Below, piece by piece: positions 20,708 through 31,153 of a stretch of DNA of 64,000 bases. Source of the DNA: Melieria omissa. Lineage: Eukaryota > Arthropoda > Insecta > Diptera > Ulidiidae. The notes under the pieces are model-generated. The model made no database searches. It saw nothing but the letters and a program-made list of their open reading frames with translations, and was not told the origin of the DNA. Made by a program: the position numbers and the translations under genes. The DNA is taken from contig OZ020270.1 in NCBI GenBank assembly GCA_963971225.1, positions 1,178,001-1,242,000 on the forward strand, in the 5' to 3' direction. Each line of letters begins with the position of its first letter. Position 1 is the first letter of the stretch.

Positions 20708-21664
20708 TAGGGATCGCAATTTTTTGTCATTTTGCGATCCCGGGATTTTCGGGATTGAAAAGTCAAATCCCGGGATCCCGGGATTTAATCCCGGGATTCA
20801 AATAACAAATTTTTTAAATAAAACAATTTTACCAAATTGCATAAATACTTGTTTATAATATATTTACCATAAAAATGGACACAGTTTAATCACATTTGGG
20901 GTAGTTTTAAGATTTTTTATCTTGAATTTAATCACATTGTAAGGCGGAAAGGGAGGCAGTCGGTGTTGAGTCGTCAAAGTGGTTGGTTGTGCGCGGCACT
21001 TCACCAAAATCCAGTTGTCATTTACAATCAGTTGTCAATTACATTCAAAATTGTCAGTTTAAATTTAAATCAAATAAATAAACATAGTCATGCTTGACAA
21101 CATTTTGTTTAACTTAAAACTTTTTCATTTGACATTTAACTTCAGTTTGATAACATTTTGTTTTATCCAAAAATGACACTTAAACATAACTTATTGCTTT
21201 GCATCAAATGTATCATAAAGTACATATATACGCATATTTGATAAAAAAAAATAAAATAGTTAATTTGTTAGTACTTTTAGTTTTACTTCGATTATTTCGA
21301 TAAAAAAGTTAAGCGTTGTGATTAACTAAAAACTGAGATCTTAAAAATACTAAGGCATTAAATGTTTTGCCCTCTAATCTAGAGCGAAATTTATTGCAAA
21401 TAAACCCTGCTGAGAGAAAACATCTTTCAGATTCAACACTTGCTGGTTGAATGCTTAGTAAATAATTATAAGCCTTTTGCAAAAGACGCCCTCTATCCCC
21501 TCCCTCCTCCTTCAGATAAGGAATTGGGTTTTTGTGCTTTTAAATTTATTTCATTTGAACTTTGAAGCATCTTTTGCAATCCCGAAAATCCCGGGATTAA
21601 AAGATTTGAATCCCGGGATTTTCGAGACTGGAAAAAGTCCGGGATCCCGGGATTGCGATGCCTA
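20708..21664. mobile_element. hAT-like MITE with CCCGGGATT subterminal repeats
   Basis: Ends TAGGGATCGCAAT and (inverse) TAGGCATCGCAAT are flanked by near-identical 8-bp duplications ATATAAAC (20700-20707) and ATAGAAAC (21665-21672). Both ends carry several copies of ATCCCGGGATT in both orientations (20735-20802 and 21580-21652). The 8-bp duplication, TAGGG-type ends and GC-rich palindromic subterminal repeats fit hAT. No transposase is encoded; the middle is AT-rich. Confidence 0.85.
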
Positions 21665-21672
21665 ATAGAAAC

Positions 21673-22294
21673 TACTTCTACTTATTATTAAAGTTCCAAA
21701 AGATTTCGAAAGAATACAACTCGAACATATATATCCTATAACAAACAGCCAAATGTGGGAGATAGAACACAATCCAGAAATAGTTTTTCATATAAAATTA
21801 AAACATATACATACGAAGAAGGCAAGTCTCTAAACGAAGTTAAAATATCAAAACATTGTATTTTTACGCAAACTTGTAAACTAACTAGAAATAATATCAC
21901 AGAGGTTGCAGTAATTGATGAAGAAACACTCTTGCTAAAAAACTTTAAGGATGTCAAGTTATATCAAAATTGTGATAACAGACAAATAATATTAAGCGGT
22001 AATTACTTAATTCACTACCATAACTGTTCAATGAAAATAATGGAATATTCATACTCCAATACGAAGAGTTTCTTTCAACAGAGATTTTATTTTCGAAATG
22101 TCGAAATACACAATTTTTCACAAAAAGTAACATTTGATGATATTGTACTTAGAAACATCGAAAACCTTAAAGAGATCAAAGAGTTGCAATACCACAAAAA
22201 AGTTATATATTCTGTTTCAACACTTATGATAATTTTAATCACTGTTGCCATCATAACTTTTGTTGAAGAAACAAAACAAAACGAAAATTGAATT
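21673..22294 (+). pseudogene. Errantivirus-like env, C-terminal part with membrane anchor
   Basis: After the hAT-like insert the frame continues to TGA at about 22289-22291. It contains several N-glycosylation sequons in this piece, paired cysteines (for example near 21868 and 21880), and a C-terminal transmembrane segment, STLMIILITVAIITFVEE, at about 22218-22270 followed by a short charged tail. A transmembrane segment close to the C-terminus is standard for this envelope class. A 45-bp spacer then leads to the 3' LTR at 22337. Confidence 0.75.
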
Positions 22295-22336
22295 TGTAAA
22301 CAAAACCCGGGAGTGTTTTGAGTTAAAGAAGGGAGA

Positions 22337-22667
22337 AGTTACGTCACAGGCAATGTCCAGCGATAAGATTCGATCCTCGACATTGCCAGCTCCTAAACAA
22401 ACAGATAACGTGGCAATAAATTGGGCAACATAAATAAATGCAACCCGAGCAGTCCAGATGTTCTAAACCATCCAAGCAATCCTAAACCAACTGATAAGAA
22501 TTGTTTGGATGAGTCGTAAAAGAAGGGACCGCATTAAATAGAGATAAGGAAAATATGTTAAGATAAACAAAAATGTAAACTAGTACTTAAGAGGATATTT
22601 TTGAAAAATAAAGCAGAACATATTTAGACTCTGAAGAGTTCAGTTGTTTCTCATTTAAAACGTAATT
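22337..22667 (+). repeat. Errantivirus-like 3' LTR
   Basis: 331 bp, begins AGTTACGTCACAGG after the purine-rich AAAGAAGGGAGA, ends AAAACGTAATT. It is followed by CGCG, the 4-bp duplication. Confidence 0.93.
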
Positions 22668-23738
22668 CGCGCGGCTTAGTCAAACGTTGCATTCATGAGT
22701 GCAAAACCTGCATGTTACACCAGCGCGCTATGCAGCAACAACAGATGGTGGATTTGCCACGGGCACGGATCACCGCTGCAGCTCCATTCACAAATACGGG
22801 CCTGGACTATGCAGACCCATTCTACGTGTGTCATGGCAGCAAGCGATCGGTTGCCACTACGAAGATTTACGCAGAAATTTTCGTTTGTATGTGCACTAAG
22901 GCGGTGCACATTGAATTGGCAGATGACTTGAGCACACGGGCCTTCCTCAATGTTTTTGAACGGTTTGTGAGCCGGAGAGGCTATTGCACTAATCTATACA
23001 GAGATAGCGGGACCCAGTTTATGGGCGCCAACCGTCACCTCAAGGCAGATTTGGCAGATTGGAATAACACTCATGCTAGGCAGCATCTGGCGGACGTGGG
23101 CGTCCATTGGCATTTCATCAACCCAGCCGCCCCACATCATGGGGGGTTGTGGGAAGCGGCTGTCCGCTGAACGGATCATCTCCAACCTTGACGTTTTATC
23201 AACTCAGCACGCTCTTGACGCGTATTGAAGCGTGCCTTAATGAGGAGGGCCATCATAGCCATCCATGATGACCCAGAGGGTGGAACAGCTTTATCGCCTG
23301 GCGACTTCCTGATCGGTCGACCTTTAAATTCACGACCAGAAGCATCAGTCGGAGAGGTCCTCGAGAACCGTTTACGCCTTCATCAACGTCTTCAGCGGAT
23401 GTACCAGCACTTTTGGCAACGTTGGCAATCGGAGTACTTGTCGCAGCTTCAGGCCCGCAGCAAGTGGGCGCGTCCCGTTCCAAATCTCCGGATAGGTGAT
23501 GTCGTGGCCATTCAACAAGAACATCTTCCGCCTTCACGTTGGCGGATAGGTAGAGTTACTGAGATTCATCCGGGGAGTGAGGGCTGGTTCGAGTCGTCAC
23601 CATTGAATACTGCTCCGATCGAGTGGCCGCAAATGGACTCTTCACCAAGCAACAATGTCAGACACCGGTGCAGCGAGTGTGTCGCATCATCGACGCCGGG
23701 GAAGAGATCCTGAACCCCTTGGGTTCAGCCGGGGAGGA
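22668..23738 (+). pseudogene. BEL integrase core and C-terminal domain
   Basis: BEL resumes with VKRCIHECKTC zinc cysteines. The core shows GLDYADPFYVCHGS (first aspartate, about 22800-22842), CTKAVHIELADDLSTRAFLN, YRDSGTQFMGA (second aspartate, about 22998-23030), and HHGGLWEAAV (glutamate, about 23140-23167). A frameshift at about 23167 gives a TGA; the C-terminal domain (DUF5641-like) reads LSPGDFLIGRPLNSRPEA (about 23294-23348) and VRIGDVV-type sequence with HLPPSRWRIGRVTEIHPG (about 23523-23576). A last frameshift near 23600 leads to a stop at about 23712. All three catalytic residues are present. Confidence 0.85.
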
Positions 23739-23945
23739 TGTACGAGATTCTGACCATCTGGCTCCCACCTAGGCAGCACCTCTGGGACAGTGCTGCTACT
23801 CATCTGGCATCACCGCATGAAGTTGGTTGCAGAGGAGGACGAGGGAGGTTCCGGTCGCTCTCTCTTCTGGTCTGACGTGCGCAGGAAGCACATGTTTGAG
23901 TACTTGAATAAAATAAATTAAAGTTAACTGAATAAACAGCGTACA
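23739..23945 (+). repeat. BEL 3' LTR
   Basis: 207 bp, TGTACGAGATTC...AGCGTACA, preceded by the polypurine tract GGGGAGGA and followed by the 5-bp duplication CTCTC. Confidence 0.93.
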
Positions 23946-25406
23946 CTCTCATAATCAAAATTTTTTATTTTATAAGAGTGAATTTAATACTCTTAATAGC
24001 CGTCTTTACAGGAATTATACCTCATCTTTCGAGGCGAGCATCAAGTCTAACCCTAAAGCTTTTTGGCGATTTATTAAATCCAAAAAAGTGAACTCTGGTA
24101 TTCCCTCTGCTCTGTCCTACAACGGCACTACTGCCAATTCTTCTGTTGAAGCAGTTAATCTTTTTGCTCAGTTTTTTAAATCTAACTTCCTCCCTGTTGA
24201 TCCACTCCCTTCCGGAGCACCGACTCATGCTCAAGATACTTTTCTTGACTTTGGTGCTTTGACCTTAAGTACAGAGGATGTGCTGCGTGGTATTTCGTCA
24301 CTAAAGGCTTCCTCTCAAACAGATGTGGATGGCCTCTCTGCCCTTCTGTTAAAAAGTGCTTCTCGTCGCTTGCATATCCGGGTTTTTTTATTAACGTGTG
24401 GAAGGTTGCATTTATCACGCCAATTTTTTAATCTGGGAATAAGAATGATGTTAATAACTACAGGCCTATCTCCAAATTGTCAAACGTATCTAAACTGTTT
24501 GAATGCATTGTTAAGGAAGTATATTTCGCAGTTAAAAGTTTGATTTGTCTCAATCAGCATGGCTTCGTTCCAGGTCGCTTGACTATTTCTAATCTCGCGA
24601 CTTTTGCGCATGACTGTATCTCGGCCTTCACGCCGGATTTCAAGTTGATACCATTTACACGGATTTCTCAAAGGCATTTGACAAGGTTTCTCATCGCATT
24701 GTGGTTCTAAATTAGCCCATCTTGGGTTCCACTCCGTCTTCCTCGAATGGATCCAATCTTATCTTAGCAATAGGCAATGCATTGTTGTTGCTGATGGCTT
24801 TCACTCTGAGCCATTCACTGCTACTTCCGGGGTTCCTCAGGGCAGTATCCTTGGTCCTCTGTTTTTTGTACTCTTTATCAATGATATTAGTAGCTGCTTT
24901 TCCAAATGTAAGTTCCTGCTGTATGCGGATGATCTAAGAATCTACATTGATATCCGCAGTCCCAGGGATGCTGACGATCTACAGTCTGATTTGGACAGCG
25001 TCAACCAGTGGTGCAATAGGAACCAGCTCTCAATACATCTAAAAAAATGCTTTATATGACGTTCTGTAAATCGTCAGCTTTTATCCAGTCCTCATATCAT
25101 ATTGATAGTACGCATCTCGAGAGACTAAGCGTCTTCACAGACCTTGGCGTAATCTTTGACCCCAAACTGTCGTTTATTAATCATGTGAACTTCATTATCT
25201 CTAAATCCTACTCTTTGCTAGCATTTGTCCGTCGTAATAGTTTCGAATTTTCTGATCCCTACACCCTCAAGCTCCTATACAATTCTTTTGTAAGATCTCG
25301 TCTAGAGTATGCGTCTTTTGTCTGGAATCCATATTATTCTTCTCATTGTAATCGTATTGAACGAATTCAAAAATACTTCTTGAATTTTGGCCTTCGATCT
25401 CTAAAG

Positions 25407-25441
<35 letters not shown>

Positions 25442-25596
25442 TCTAAAGTTTTCCAATCCCATTTCTTCGTATCTATCGCGTTGCTCACTCTTAAGTTTTA
25501 TTCCAATTGTTATTCTACTTTTAAGTTCTTTTATTGTTGTTTGCTTAGTCTGTAAGTTCATTTACTGTAGACTTGAAATAAATGAAATGAAATGAA
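23946..25596 (+). pseudogene. Jockey-type LINE J1, ORF2 continuation (RT) and 3' end
   Basis: J1 resumes after the BEL duplication. The first 60 bp are diverged. SNPKAFWRFIKSKKVNS at about 24050-24096 aligns with jockey J3. Several frameshifts break RT: ISSLKASSQTDVDGLSALLL (about 24295-24350), CLNQHGFVPGRLTISNLATF, then PFTATSGVPQGSILGPLFF-type sequence near 24810-24870, and the catalytic FLLYADDLRIY near 24912-24945 in another frame. From 25047 the thumb region continues in frame (TDLGVIFDPKLSFINHVNF). The 3' end is CTTGAAATAAATGAAATGAAATG at about 25574-25596. The sequence from about 24480 is duplicated at 30069 (copy B). Confidence 0.8.
25411..25439 (+). repeat. (ATT)n microsatellite flanked by a 13-bp direct repeat
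   Basis: About nine to ten ATT units lie between two copies of TCTCTAAAGTTTT (25398-25410 and 25440-25452). Copy B at about 30995-31012 has the single-copy sequence without the repeat, so this is a clean gain in copy A. Confidence 0.9.
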
Positions 25597-26172
25597 ATAT
25601 TGACCAATAATTCGAATGTGTTTGGAACAGATGTTACCTGACTTAAACTTTTTGTTAAAACCGCTGAACTATGTTTTTATTTTTATAAACATCATATTAA
25701 ATATGTACCTTTGCTTGGGTGGTGAAGAAGAATTCGCGTGGGCAGAATTTTTGTGTTTATACGTGTTTGCGCGTGTTTAATGTATAAATAAATGTTTAGT
25801 GTATCGCTTAATGTCCGACGGTCGCTACTACCGCGTTGTGGCCGGCTAAAATCGCGCGGCCAAATCAATAAATAAAAAAATTAATTAAATCAAACGCGTC
25901 TTGCGCACAAATATAAAGTGCAGTGCGAGTGCAGTTATTCTTGCTGTCCGCCACTTCGACCTCCGTCCGCGTTGTGTTTTTGCTGTGTTTTTTTCCCGTG
26001 TTGTCTTTTTCCTCCGTCCGTTTTTAGTAGCGCTACATGCGGTACTGTTCGACACTGGGAAATTGACTGCTCTGTGGTAAAGGCATAACACTTACCACAG
26101 GGCATCATCAATTTTCCAGTGCATCAGATCGCATTTCCGACTGCTTTCCTTGTCCTTTAACCCACCCAGGTC

Positions 26173-27345
26173 ATGGTGCTGGACAAATTTCGTATAGCCT
26201 TCTGCAACGTGCGCGGGCTCAGGGCAAACTTTTTCGCAATATACGCGTTTGTAAATCTCCACAAACCCCATGTAATGGCACTAGGTGAGACCCAGGTGTG
26301 TGAGGATGCAGATCCACTGGATTTCCACATCCCAGGGTACCACCTACTGCCATTATTCTCTCCCCACAGGGGTCTTGCCATTTATGTGTGCAGTAATGTT
26401 GCGTACCAGTGCCAGCAACAACTATACACGACGGATGCCGAATTTAGCTCCATGTGGGTTAAATTCAATATCCAGTCGCACATTCTGCACTTCTACTTTC
26501 TACACAGAAGCCCGAATTCAGGGAGAGATTTTACTTATAACAAGTTTGATCTTCTCTCTGATTCTATTTCCCATATTCTGGAACCGTATCCGAATAGTGA
26601 AATTGTAGTTGCTGGTGATTTCAATATTCATAATTCCAATTGGCTACGCCATTCCAGCCACACAACTCCTGAAGGCTTGTATGTCGGGCTCTTTGCCGAG
26701 TCTAATAACTTGACTCAAATAGTGCATGAACCAACGCATATCCCCTGCGTTGAGGGGCAAGCTCTCAATACTCTAGACCTTTTTCTCACTTCACATTATG
26801 AAAAATATGATGTTGAAATGCACGCATCTCTTGGAAACTCGGACCATTGCACCATTTTGGCGTCTTTTTCATACTCTTCTATCCGCAATGCTTCGCCTTT
26901 AGCCCCGAAGCGCTTAATGTGGAAGTATGATAAAGCTAACTGTAGTGGACTTAACGATTTTTTCACCCACTTCAATTGGAAATTGTGTTTTCTTGATAGA
27001 AACATAAATGCCGCAGCCAAAATGGTTGAAGAAATTATATTATTAGGAATGCGGTCCTTCATCCCTAATAAGCTGGTTTGCATTAAACCCAAGGACAATA
27101 TCTGGTTTAATGAGACATGCAGAATTGCTGTCAGGTCCAAAGAGGAAGCTTTCAGAACATGGCAGGCAAATAAAAATGCCGCCACTGAACAGCTGCGTAA
27201 ACAGGCTAGAAATCGATGCAATGCCATCCTAAAACGCCAAAAGTTTCTGCACGAACAGCGCCAAAGGAAAAAAGTTCTTCAATGCCAGCGTGGTAGTAAG
27301 AACTTTTGGTCATTCGTTAAATCAAACATCGTCTTCAATTCCAAC
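26173..27345 (+). pseudogene. LINE ORF2 part 1: endonuclease
   Basis: ATG 26173 starts RIAFCNVRGLRANFFAIYAF, which is the N-terminal apurinic-like endonuclease pattern (N in a CNVRGL motif). MALGETQVCEDAD carries the catalytic glutamate (about 26275-26310). EIVVAGDFNIHNSNW is at about 26600-26643, and SLGNSDHCTILASF with the terminal SDH motif is at about 26830-26870. Together these are the E, D and H of the phosphohydrolase fold. The linker to RT is basic (QARNRCNAILKRQKFLHEQR). A frameshift near 27300-27345 separates it from RT. The spacing is normal for a LINE ORF2. Confidence 0.85.
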
Positions 27346-28832
27346 TATCCTTAACAATGATCAAATCATCACCCACTCGGTTGATAACGCTAATTTGTTG
27401 GCTAAAATTTTTGCAGAGAATTGCTCTCTGCCCCCCAGCGATCAACCACTACCCGTAGTCGAGAACGTATCTTGCTCTATGCCAGAAATTCATTTTCGGA
27501 CACGGGTAGTTAAAAGAGTGCTTGCAAATCTCGATGTAAATAAGGCTTCAGGGCCGGACGGCATTCCAGCCCTTGTTTTGCAAAAGTGCGCTACCTCACT
27601 GGCTTGTCCATTACGCAAACTTTTCAACATGTCATACACCACAGGTGTATTTCCGACATGTTGGAAGGTAGCAAATGTTCAACCAGTTCCTAAAAAAGGC
27701 AAGACTACTGACCCTGCGAACTACCGACCTATAGCAATCTGTTCAGTGCTTTCCAAAGTAATGGAGGGCATTGTAAACTTAAACCTTGTGAAATATCTGG
27801 AGCACAAAAGACTGCTAAGTGACCGCCAATACGGCTTTCGAAGACAGCGATCGACGGGAGACCTTATGGCGGTCCTCACTGAGAAATGGAACCATAGCAT
27901 TCTAAACTTCGGTGAAAGCAAGGTTGTTTGCATTGGATATTTCTAAGGCCTTTGACCGGGTGTGGCATAAAGCACTCGTGTCTAAATTGATTGCCTATGG
28001 CGTCGGTAGTATCTTCTCTCGTTGGATTACGAGCTACCTCTATGATCGCTCTATTCGTGTTGTAGTAGACGGCATAGCCTCGGAAAAGCATTCCCTTAGC
28101 GCGGGAGTGCCGCAGGGTTCGGTCCTTTCTCCAACCCTTTTCCTTATCTTCATCAACGACCTATTGTCGTCGACGAAGAATCCCATCTACTCGTTTGCGG
28201 ATGACAGCACCATTCGTCATTCATACTCCTTCACAAAGCGCCCCAGCTCTGTGGAGATTAAGAGAGAACGGCGCCGTATGAATGACACACTTAATAGCGA
28301 CCTGCAAACAATCTCCAAGTGGGGTCAAGCGAACAGGGTCGATTTTAATCCTCGCAAGACCCAATGTTGCCTGTTATCCCACAAGCGAGTCTCCCAACAT
28401 TCCAACACATCCCTGGTTATGGATGGTGTGAGTATTGCGGAATCGGCAGATCTTGATGTTCTGGGCATGTCCATTAAGAACGACCTTCGTTGGAACGATC
28501 ATATATTTGGCGTGTCGAAAGAAACAGCCAAGTGCCTCGGCTTCTTAAAGCGGTGCAAAAAATATTTCACCCCGTCCGATCTCCGCATTATTTATACCAC
28601 CTATATCCGACCTAAAATGGAGTTTAACTCGCACCTATGGGCAGGGGCTTCAAAAACCCATTTGGAGCTCCTGGATTGGGTGCAAAACCGTGCGATTAAA
28701 CTTATAGGGGACAGTGGGAATGGTCTCCCTGCAGATGTTTTCCCCAGCACCTATGATCTTGATGGATTCAAGGCAAGAGTCCATAAATTCTTCACCCAAC
28801 TTCCTCTCTCCCAACCTATATATCCTTCCTGA
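27290..28832 (+). pseudogene. LINE ORF2 part 2: reverse transcriptase
   Basis: Frame two (27290-27946) has NKASGPDGIPALVLQKCA, WKVANVQPVPKKGK, NYRPIAICSVLSKVME and YGFRRQRSTGDLMAVL. A frameshift near 27935 moves to 27912-28832, with DISKAFDRVWHKALVSKL (motif A), LSAGVPQGSVLSPTLFLIFI (motif B), and IYSFADDSTIRHSY (motif C, FADD in place of YADD, about 28182-28224). VDFNPRKTQCCLLS and LRWNDHIFGVSKE follow. Stop at 28830-28832, about 70 bp before the A run. Two frameshifts inactivate it. Confidence 0.85.
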
Positions 28833-28903
28833 ACCAGCGCAATGCCTCGCATTTATAGGGGTCATCCCCTGCGCGTTGGCTCGTCAAAAAACAAAAAAAA
28901 AAA

Positions 28904-29604
28904 AACCTAAGGAATATAAAATAAAGCGAGTTACAAATTGCGAAAATGAAATTATATACTTAAATTATCTATAATAAAATATATGTGCGCATTATTCGAT
29001 AAAAATATAAAAATAACCAATGTAATAATAATGGATACTTAAGACAGGTTTAGGTCACACTTATAATATGTGAAAGGGGACACAGCGTAATTTCGTTTTT
29101 AAAATCTCTCTTTCCTTCAAGCCAATTCGTTCAGTTCTGCGTCGTTGCATCATGTATTTCTCTGCATTGCATGTCAGTAAGTATTGCCTATGTAACGCTT
29201 AGTTTTACGTGGCCTCCACTAATCGTACCTTCGTGTGTGTTTATTATAAACTTCGCGAACTTCGTAACTCCGCTGGCCGATCTCAGCATACGTATTCTCA
29301 CGGTTTTTCTCAAGCTTTTTCGAAGAGGCCCAGCAACGTACAGAATCGCAAGTCTAATAACTATTTGATATATTTGCATCTGTTTGCATTTTTTTTTATA
29401 TTTGCATTTTTTTTATCGCCGAGGACGTCATGTGGTTCTCCAGCTTTTCCACTTTCTTTAACTCTTGTGCCATTCTTGATCGGCCACAAAAGGCTCTGGG
29501 TCAAAGTTCAAAGTTGGTATCAAAATAACTCAGTCGACTTACACGATATGAGTATCAAACGAAAGGTCTTCATACCTTTCTAATGATATACAACATTAGA
29601 TATA
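28904..29604. repeat. Unidentified repeat block R, copy A
   Basis: Non-coding block shared with 31267-32002 plus 40175-40484 (copy B) and, as an inverted and more diverged form, with 60830-61135; another part recurs at 41640-41793. It preserves the uninterrupted sequence into which the piggyBac-like MITE (near 29209) and gypsy G2 (near 29305, CATACGTATTCTCACGG) inserted in copy B. No open frame of interest is seen. It may be part of an older element of unknown class. Confidence 0.7.
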
Positions 29605-30052
29605 AATTAATACAACCGTTTTTGGGGGATTTTATTAGGTGCTATGCACCAACTTTATTTTTAAGTGCTGTGCACTGTTTGGTCTCCGGCTTAGAACTAA
29701 CCGAAGTCGCTCCGTCCAGAAGCGCGCCGCAGCCGTTGGTGGCGAAGAGATGTGCAGCAGCCATGTAACTGGATACACCTGCTATGTCACGTAGCGGATT
29801 GTTGCAACGCAGCAGTAGTGCAGCTGGGTAAATAGCCAGTGATCTAGCGGTGGATCACATTGCAGCGTGGGTGGATGCTCAGCATTCCAGTTGCAGAGGA
29901 TTGCTGCTGATGTTAGCGATTTTTGTGCAGTTGTGGACTGCGCTGGTCTAGCTGCCGCTGTTGGTGATTTCGCGCAGCTGTTGACCGGTGTCTGGTATCT
30001 GGCTGCTGACGTTGGCTACTTTGCACAGTTCTTGACTGTGCTGGTGTTAACT
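29605..30052 (-). mobile_element. Solo LTR of a gypsy/errantivirus-type element
   Basis: Read on the minus strand, the 448-bp insert starts AGTTAACACCAGCACAG and ends TATTAATT, and it is flanked by TATA on both sides (29601-29604, 30053-30056). Copy B carries the empty site GATATATAATATGTACGAAT at about 40465-40484. AGTTA...AATT ends with a 4-bp YRYR-type duplication fit the gypsy/17.6 group. The internal region is gone, so this is a recombinant solo LTR. Its sequence differs from the 11860 LTR, hence another family. Confidence 0.8.
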
Positions 30053-30068
30053 TATATAATATGTACGA

Positions 30069-31153
30069 ATTGCCAAGTGTATCTAAACTGTTGGAATGCA
30101 TTGTTAAGGAGAAAGTATATTTCGCAGTTAAAAGTCTGATTTGTCTCAATCAGCATGGTTTCGTTCCGGGTCGCTTGACCGTTTCTAATCTCGCGACTTT
30201 TGCGCATGACTGTATCTCGGCCTTTAACGCCGGATTTCAAGTTGATACCATTTACACGGATTTCTCAAAGGCATTTGACAAGGTTTCTCATCGCATTTTG
30301 GTTCTTAAATTAGCCCAGCTTGGGTTCCACTCCGTCTTCCTCGAATGGATCCAATCTTATCTTAGCAATAGGCAATGCATTGTTGTTGTTGATGGCTTTC
30401 ACTCTGAGCCATTCACTGCTACTTCCGGGGTTCCTCAGGGCAGTATGCTTGTTCTTCTGTTTTTTGTACTCTTTATCAATGATATTAGTAGCTGCTTTTC
30501 CAAATGTAAGTTCCTGCTGTATGCGGATGATCTAAGAATCTACATTGCTATCCGCAGTCCCAGGGATGCTGACAATCTACAGTCTGATTTGGACAGCGTC
30601 AACCAGTGGTGCAATAGGAACCAGCTCTCATTACATCTAAAAAAATGCTTTATATGACGTTCTGTAAATCGTCAGCTTTTATCCAGTCCTCATATCATAT
30701 TGATAGTACGCATCTCGAGAGACTAAGCGTCTTCACAGACCTTGGCGTAATCTTTGACCCCAAACTGTCGTTTATTAATCATGTGAACTTCATTATCTCT
30801 AAATCCTACTCTTTGCTAGCATTTGTCCGTCGTAATAGTTTCGAATTTTCTGATCCCTACACCCTCAAGCTTCTATACACTTCTTTTGTAAGATCTCGTC
30901 TAGAGTATGCGTCTTTTGTTAGGAATCCATATTATTCTTCTCATTGTAATCGTATTTAACGAATTCAAAAATACTTCTTGAATTTTGGCCTTCGATTTCT
31001 AAAGTTTTCCAATCCCATTCCTTCGTATCTATCGCGTTGCTCACTCTTAAGTTTTATTCCAATTCTTATTCTATTTTTAAGTTCTTTTATTGTTGTTTGC
31101 TTAGTCTGTAAGTTCATTTACTGTAGACTTGAAATAAATGAAATGAAATGAAA
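30069..31153 (+). pseudogene. Jockey-type LINE J2 (copy B of J1 3' part)
   Basis: RT from the CLNQHGFVPGRLTVSNLATF block through TDFSKAFDKVSHRILVLKLA (motif A, about 30255-30310), TATSGVPQGSMLVLLFFVLF (motif B with altered residues) and FLLYADDLRIYIA (motif C, about 30508-30545) to TGA near 30656. The thumb region follows in the next frame (30645-30957). The 3' end again reads GAAATAAATGAAATGAAATG. In this copy the RT is open across a region that is frameshifted in J1, so J2 is the less damaged of the pair. The left edge is the duplication junction. Confidence 0.85.

Larger units (their letters stand above)
11860..22667 (+). mobile_element. Errantivirus-like (17.6/297-type gypsy) element with env, multiply invaded
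   Basis: LTRs at 11860-12154 and 22337-22667 start AGT(A/T)ACGTCACAGGC and end ACGTAATT, and the element is flanked by CGCG (11856-11859, 22668-22671). The primer site TGGCGCAGTCGGGA follows the 5' LTR, which matches the tRNA-Ser type site known in 17.6/297. Gag, pol and an envelope gene follow in order, as in insect endogenous retroviruses. Inside it are a TTAA element remnant at 13622, a TTAA MITE at 16592, a mariner at 17486 carrying an RTE, and a hAT-like MITE at 20708. It is inserted in the BEL integrase; the BEL frame closes again when it is ignored. All genes are broken. Confidence 0.93.
6803..23945 (+). mobile_element. BEL/Pao LTR retrotransposon, itself invaded by two elements
   Basis: Two 207-bp LTRs (6803-7009 and 23739-23945), both TGTACGAGATTC...AGCGTACA, are flanked by the 5-bp duplication CTCTC (6798-6802, 23946-23950). 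The polypurine tract GGGGAGGA directly precedes the 3' LTR. The internal region encodes in order gag, protease, RT with YVDD, RNase H and integrase in the BEL/Pao arrangement. It is interrupted by an R1-type LINE tail (8811-9625) and by an errantivirus-like element (11860-22667). Without them it would be about 5.5 kb, the usual BEL length or slightly short. It carries several point frameshifts and stops. Confidence 0.93.
25718..28903 (+). mobile_element. Jockey/CR1-like LINE inserted in copy A
   Basis: The insertion is defined by comparison with copy B, where ATTAAATATGTACCTAA runs uninterrupted at 31254-31270. In copy A the same sequence is split after TACCT, and the right side begins after an A run (AAAACAAAAAAAAAAAAA, 28887-28903), leaving a short ACCT duplication. 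The left part (25718-26170) is a 5' UTR-like region; endonuclease and RT follow on the same strand. An ORF1 is not recognisable, so the copy may be 5'-truncated or of an ORF1-less kind. Clade assignment is tentative. Confidence 0.85.
24480..30068 (+). repeat. Tandem duplication copy A (with later insertions)
   Basis: The jockey 3' part (24480-25717), the block 28904-29604 and the short tail 30053-30068 match copy B (30069-31266, then 31267-32002 plus 40175-40484). Copy A alone contains the LINE at 25718-28903 and the solo LTR at 29605-30052. The join between copies falls at an AATTG-CAA microhomology near 30066-30072. Identity in the shared jockey part is high by eye (about one difference per 40-50 bases). 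Confidence 0.85.

Noticed and set aside
20735..20802. Regulatory island, because of repeated CCCGGG sites
   Set aside because: The CCCGGGATT words are clustered at both ends of an insert with 8-bp duplications and are better explained as subterminal repeats of a hAT-like MITE.
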